Positions 13,398 through 15,750 of a DNA stretch of 15,750 nucleotides are shown one piece after another. A program made the translations under genes and the position numbers. The stretch is from DATLZC01 sp037444005 (lineage in GTDB: Bacteria; Chloroflexota; Dehalococcoidia; DSTF01; JACRBR01). The stretch lies in the NCBI GenBank assembly GCA_037444005.1, contig JBBING010000053.1:1-15750 (forward strand), given 5' to 3'. The notes beneath the pieces are model-generated. The model was given only the letters and a program-made list of their open reading frames with translations. It was not told the DNA's origin and made no database searches. Positions within the stretch are counted from its first letter, which is position 1. Each line of letters begins with the position of its first letter.

Positions 13398-15257
13398 TTA
13401 ACGAGCCCCAACCGCCACAAAGGCGTCGACCACCGCGATGGCGTCCGGTGAGACCTCGCGGCAGGCGTCGCACCGGATGCACCGCGCGGAGTCGATGCGC
13501 CAGCCGCTCGCCTCCCGGACGAACGCCTGCGTCGGGCAGATGTCGGCGGCCTCCTGCAGGTCAGCCGAAGGGTCGGACACCTCGTATCGCACGAGGCCGG
13601 CGCAGACCTTGGCCGGACACCGGTGGCGGATCAGATGCTCGTCGAACTCCTCGTGGAAGTACTCGATCGTGTTGAGCATGATCGTGGGCGCCGCCTGCCC
13701 GTGCACGCAGTTCGAGTACACGAGGGTCTTGCCCAAGAGCTCGGCGCGCGTGACGTCGTACGGATCGCCCCCTCCCGACGCGATCCGGCGGAAGATCTCG
13801 AGCATGCGTTGCGTGCCGCCGTGGCAAGTCGTGCACCGTCCGCACGATTCGTCTTCCAGGAACCACGCGAACATCAGATTCAGGTCGACGATGCAGGCAG
13901 TCTCGTCCACGAAGACGAGCCCGCCGCCGCCCATCTGCGCCTTTTTCGCGCGAAAGGCTTCGGGCTCGAGTGGGAGGTCGAGCGCGATCTCCGCGGGCAA
14001 GATCCCCGCGAGCGGCCCGCCCGCCTGCAGCGCCTTCATCCTCCGTCCGCCGGCGATGCCTCCGGCGGCTTCCAGCACCGCCCGCACGGGCGTCCCGAAT
14101 GGCACCTCCACGACGCACGGCCGCTCGACCGCGCCCGAGAGCGTGAACGGCTTCGTACCCCGGTTGATCTCGGTCCCCACCTGACTGTACGTCTCGGGAC
14201 CGACGTGCAGGAGACAGGTGACCGACGCGTATGTCTCGACGTTGTTGACGTTGGTCGGCTGAAACAGCACGCCCCGCTCCGCGGGAAACGGCGGGCGGAC
14301 GGTCGGCATGCCGCGATTATCGTTGACCGAGTTGATGAGGCCGGTCTCCTCTCCGCAGACGTAGGCGCCCGCGCCCCGCACGACCTCCGCGTCGAACTTC
14401 ACGCCCTTGCCGAGCGCGTTCTCGCCCAGGATGCCGAGCTCGCGCGCCTGCTGGATCGCCCGGTTCATGCGCTCCACCGCGAGCGGGTATTCGTCGCGGA
14501 TGTAGATCCACCCGTATTCGGCGCCCGTAGCGTAGGCGCCGATGAGCATCCCTTCGAGCACGCTGTGGGGGTCGCTCTCGAGGAGCACGCGGTTCACCCA
14601 TGCACCCGGGTCTCCCTCGTCGGCGTTACACACCAGGTACTTGGGGCGGCGCTCGGCCCGCTGCAAAAATCCCCATTTCATGCCGGTGGAGAAGAAGGAC
14701 CCGCTTCGGCCGCGCAAGGTCGAACCCTTCACGACCTCGATCAGGTCGTCGGGCGAAAGCTCAGTCGCCCGCATGAAGCTGGCGTAGCCGCCCCGGGCGA
14801 TGTAGTGCCAGATGTTCTCGGGGTCGATGACGCCGCAATTGCGCATCAGCCAGCGGGTCTGGATGCGCCCGTAGGGCGTTTCTTCGAACCGGGGGACGCC
14901 CGGCACGTCGGGGCCGCTCATCACGCAGATGGCCAGGTCCCTGCACACCCCGTCGAGCCCCTGGTCGAGAAGCTTCTCGACCCGATCGGGCGTGACGTCG
15001 CCGTACAGCACCGTCGCGCCATTGGTCGTCGTGATGAGGACCACCGGCTCCGCCCAGGCGAACCCGGTATCGCCAGTGACCAGCACCTCCACGTCGAGCG
15101 CGCGCTCGGCCACGTGGGCGCGAATCGCGTCCAGGGTTGCATCTGCCTTCGCGGCCAGGCTCGTCGTGTTCACGCTGACCCGGACGACGGGCCTCGCGGG
15201 CCGCTCGACGGGAGCCCAGAGCGCGTCGGCCTTCGCGCGCAGCTCGTCGTACGTCAT
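13398..15257 (-). CDS. NuoF/HydB-like flavoprotein subunit with reduced cofactor set
   Basis: This 619-residue protein has the three-part layout of HydB/HndC- and BamH-type NuoF proteins: thioredoxin-like N-domain (about 22-100), NuoF core (about 145-535) and ferredoxin-like tail (about 545-615). The core keeps NADEGDPGAW (211-220), GAGAYVCGEETG (295-306), NVNNVETY (336-343) and the N3-type [4Fe-4S] ligands C472, C475, C478 and C517. The N-domain has no cysteine at all: the family's TGCxGxC is TGDTGFA (61-67). The tail keeps C574, C593, C596 and C599, enough for one cluster, but the other four ligands are gone (DLQEAAD replaces a CxxCxxC, S603 replaces Cys). The FMN loop GRGGxGFPTG is GRSGSFFSTG (183-192). 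It probably passes electrons between NAD(H) or another donor and an unseen partner. The ATG follows the NuoE-like stop by 4 bases; no strong RBS, so coupled translation is likely. Confidence 0.88.
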   Translation of the reverse strand: MTYDELRAKADALWAPVERPARPVVRVSVNTTSLAAKADATLDAIRAHVAERALDVEVLVTGDTGFAWAEPVVLITTTNGATVLYGDVTPDRVEKLLDQGLDGVCRDLAICVMSGPDVPGVPRFEETPYGRIQTRWLMRNCGVIDPENIWHYIARGGYASFMRATELSPDDLIEVVKGSTLRGRSGSFFSTGMKWGFLQRAERRPKYLVCNADEGDPGAWVNRVLLESDPHSVLEGMLIGAYATGAEYGWIYIRDEYPLAVERMNRAIQQARELGILGENALGKGVKFDAEVVRGAGAYVCGEETGLINSVNDNRGMPTVRPPFPAERGVLFQPTNVNNVETYASVTCLLHVGPETYSQVGTEINRGTKPFTLSGAVERPCVVEVPFGTPVRAVLEAAGGIAGGRRMKALQAGGPLAGILPAEIALDLPLEPEAFRAKKAQMGGGGLVFVDETACIVDLNLMFAWFLEDESCGRCTTCHGGTQRMLEIFRRIASGGGDPYDVTRAELLGKTLVYSNCVHGQAAPTIMLNTIEYFHEEFDEHLIRHRCPAKVCAGLVRYEVSDPSADLQEAADICPTQAFVREASGWRIDSARCIRCDACREVSPDAIAVVDAFVAVGAR

Positions 15258-15261
15258 CGGC

Positions 15262-15750
15262 TCACCGCTCGTCTTGCTCCGGGATCGGCGCCTCCCACGG
15301 GAGATGCGGCCGTTCGCCTCTACGGGCGCCTTCGGCGAGACGCCGGCAGAGGCGGAGGGCCGAGGCGGGCGTGAGATGTCCCACCACCTCGCCGTTCACC
15401 CACACCTGCGGCGCAAAATCGCAGGTGCCATTGCATTGACCGATGTGGAGGCCGACGCGATTGTCGGGGGTGCTCTGCCCCATGCCGATCCTCAACTCGG
15501 CTTCGAGGGCGCGGCGAATGCGGTCGCCTCCCTTGAGGTGACAGGCCGGCCCGGAGCACCAGGTGACCAGCGTCTCCGGCGGGGGTGTCAGGCGGAACTC
15601 GGAGAAGAAGGTCACCGCGCCGTACACGCGCGCCTCGGGGAGACGAAGCTGCCGCGCGATGACCGGGATCGCTGCCCGAGGGATGTAGCCGAAGCGGTGC
15701 TGGACCTTGTGGAGGGCGGCCAGAAGATCACCGTCGCCCGGCTTGAATTC
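15262..15750 (-). CDS. NuoE-like [2Fe-2S] subunit (5' partial)
   Basis: The frame is open to the last base of the window. A GTG at 15627 is internal, because the family's conserved N-terminal helices precede it (visible residues 1-41: LLAALHKVQHRFGYIPRAAIPVIARQL). The visible 162 residues then give the thioredoxin-like domain, with [2Fe-2S] ligands C65 and C70 (CSGPAC) and C106 and C110 (CNGTC), followed by VWVNGEVVGHL. All four ligands are present, unlike the matching domain of its NuoF-like partner. NuoE-type proteins form the NADH-oxidising module with NuoF in complex I, NAD-dependent formate dehydrogenases and bifurcating hydrogenases. Which of these applies depends on genes beyond the window edge. 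The Arg-rich tail is of no evident function. Confidence 0.9.
   Translation of the reverse strand, partial: EFKPGDGDLLAALHKVQHRFGYIPRAAIPVIARQLRLPEARVYGAVTFFSEFRLTPPPETLVTWCSGPACHLKGGDRIRRALEAELRIGMGQSTPDNRVGLHIGQCNGTCDFAPQVWVNGEVVGHLTPASALRLCRRLAEGARRGERPHLPWEAPIPEQDER

Noticed and set aside
15745..15750. EcoRI site exactly at the window end, suggesting a cloning junction.
   Set aside because: The NuoE-like reading frame continues sensibly through it, and another GAATTC occurs at 3291-3296; most likely chance.

Overview
The window is GC-rich bacterial chromosome, packed with genes on both strands. It most likely comes from an uncultured or little-studied Chloroflexota lineage. The support is indirect: Thr/Pro/Asn mucin-like linkers (TPTNTP repeats) in an exported protein, an LPSTG-type cell-wall sorting signal, a second exported protein with a Pro/Thr linker, and a short (core-type) MetE-like protein of the kind known from Dehalococcoides. 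No rRNA, tRNA, CRISPR array, transposase or phage gene was seen. No gene-free stretch exceeds 300 bases; the longest is 3145-3384, about 240 bases.

Layout. (1) 1-769, plus strand: the C-terminal part of a surface protein with a TPTNTP linker, a prealbumin/SpaA-like beta domain, a second linker and an LPSTG sorting signal, closed by a strong terminator. (2) 903-2300, plus: an AAA+ ATPase with an N-terminal winged-helix-like region, converging on a membrane-tethered CAP/SCP-domain protein (2311-3144, minus) whose leader holds a long hairpin next to the RBS. (3) 3385-6867, plus: a compact three-gene operon behind a good promoter. It holds a MetE-like protein that has lost every zinc ligand and two substrate-contact acids, a second MetE-like protein that keeps them all and overlaps the first by ATGA, and an alpha-subunit-like NDP-forming acyl-CoA synthetase. 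(4) 6871-12218, minus: mutS-mutL-zinc alcohol dehydrogenase, one operon with overlapping or nearly touching genes and a clear promoter ahead of mutS. (5) 12291-13268, minus: an extended SDR (NAD-dependent epimerase-like). (6) 13398-15750, minus: a NuoE/NuoF-type pair, the NuoE-like gene cut by the window end.

What stands out. Two proteins keep a familiar fold but have lost whole cofactor sites as sets. The first MetE-like paralogue lacks all four zinc ligands. The NuoF/HydB-like protein lacks the [2Fe-2S] ligands of its N-terminal domain and exactly the four cysteines of one of its two C-terminal [4Fe-4S] clusters, while keeping the four of the other. Its FMN-binding glycine loop is also altered. 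The pairing of an intact and a zinc-less MetE-like protein with a CoA-ligase alpha subunit is the best candidate here for an undescribed C1 or sulfur/CoA pathway. Half of the ten genes with a visible start use GTG or TTG.
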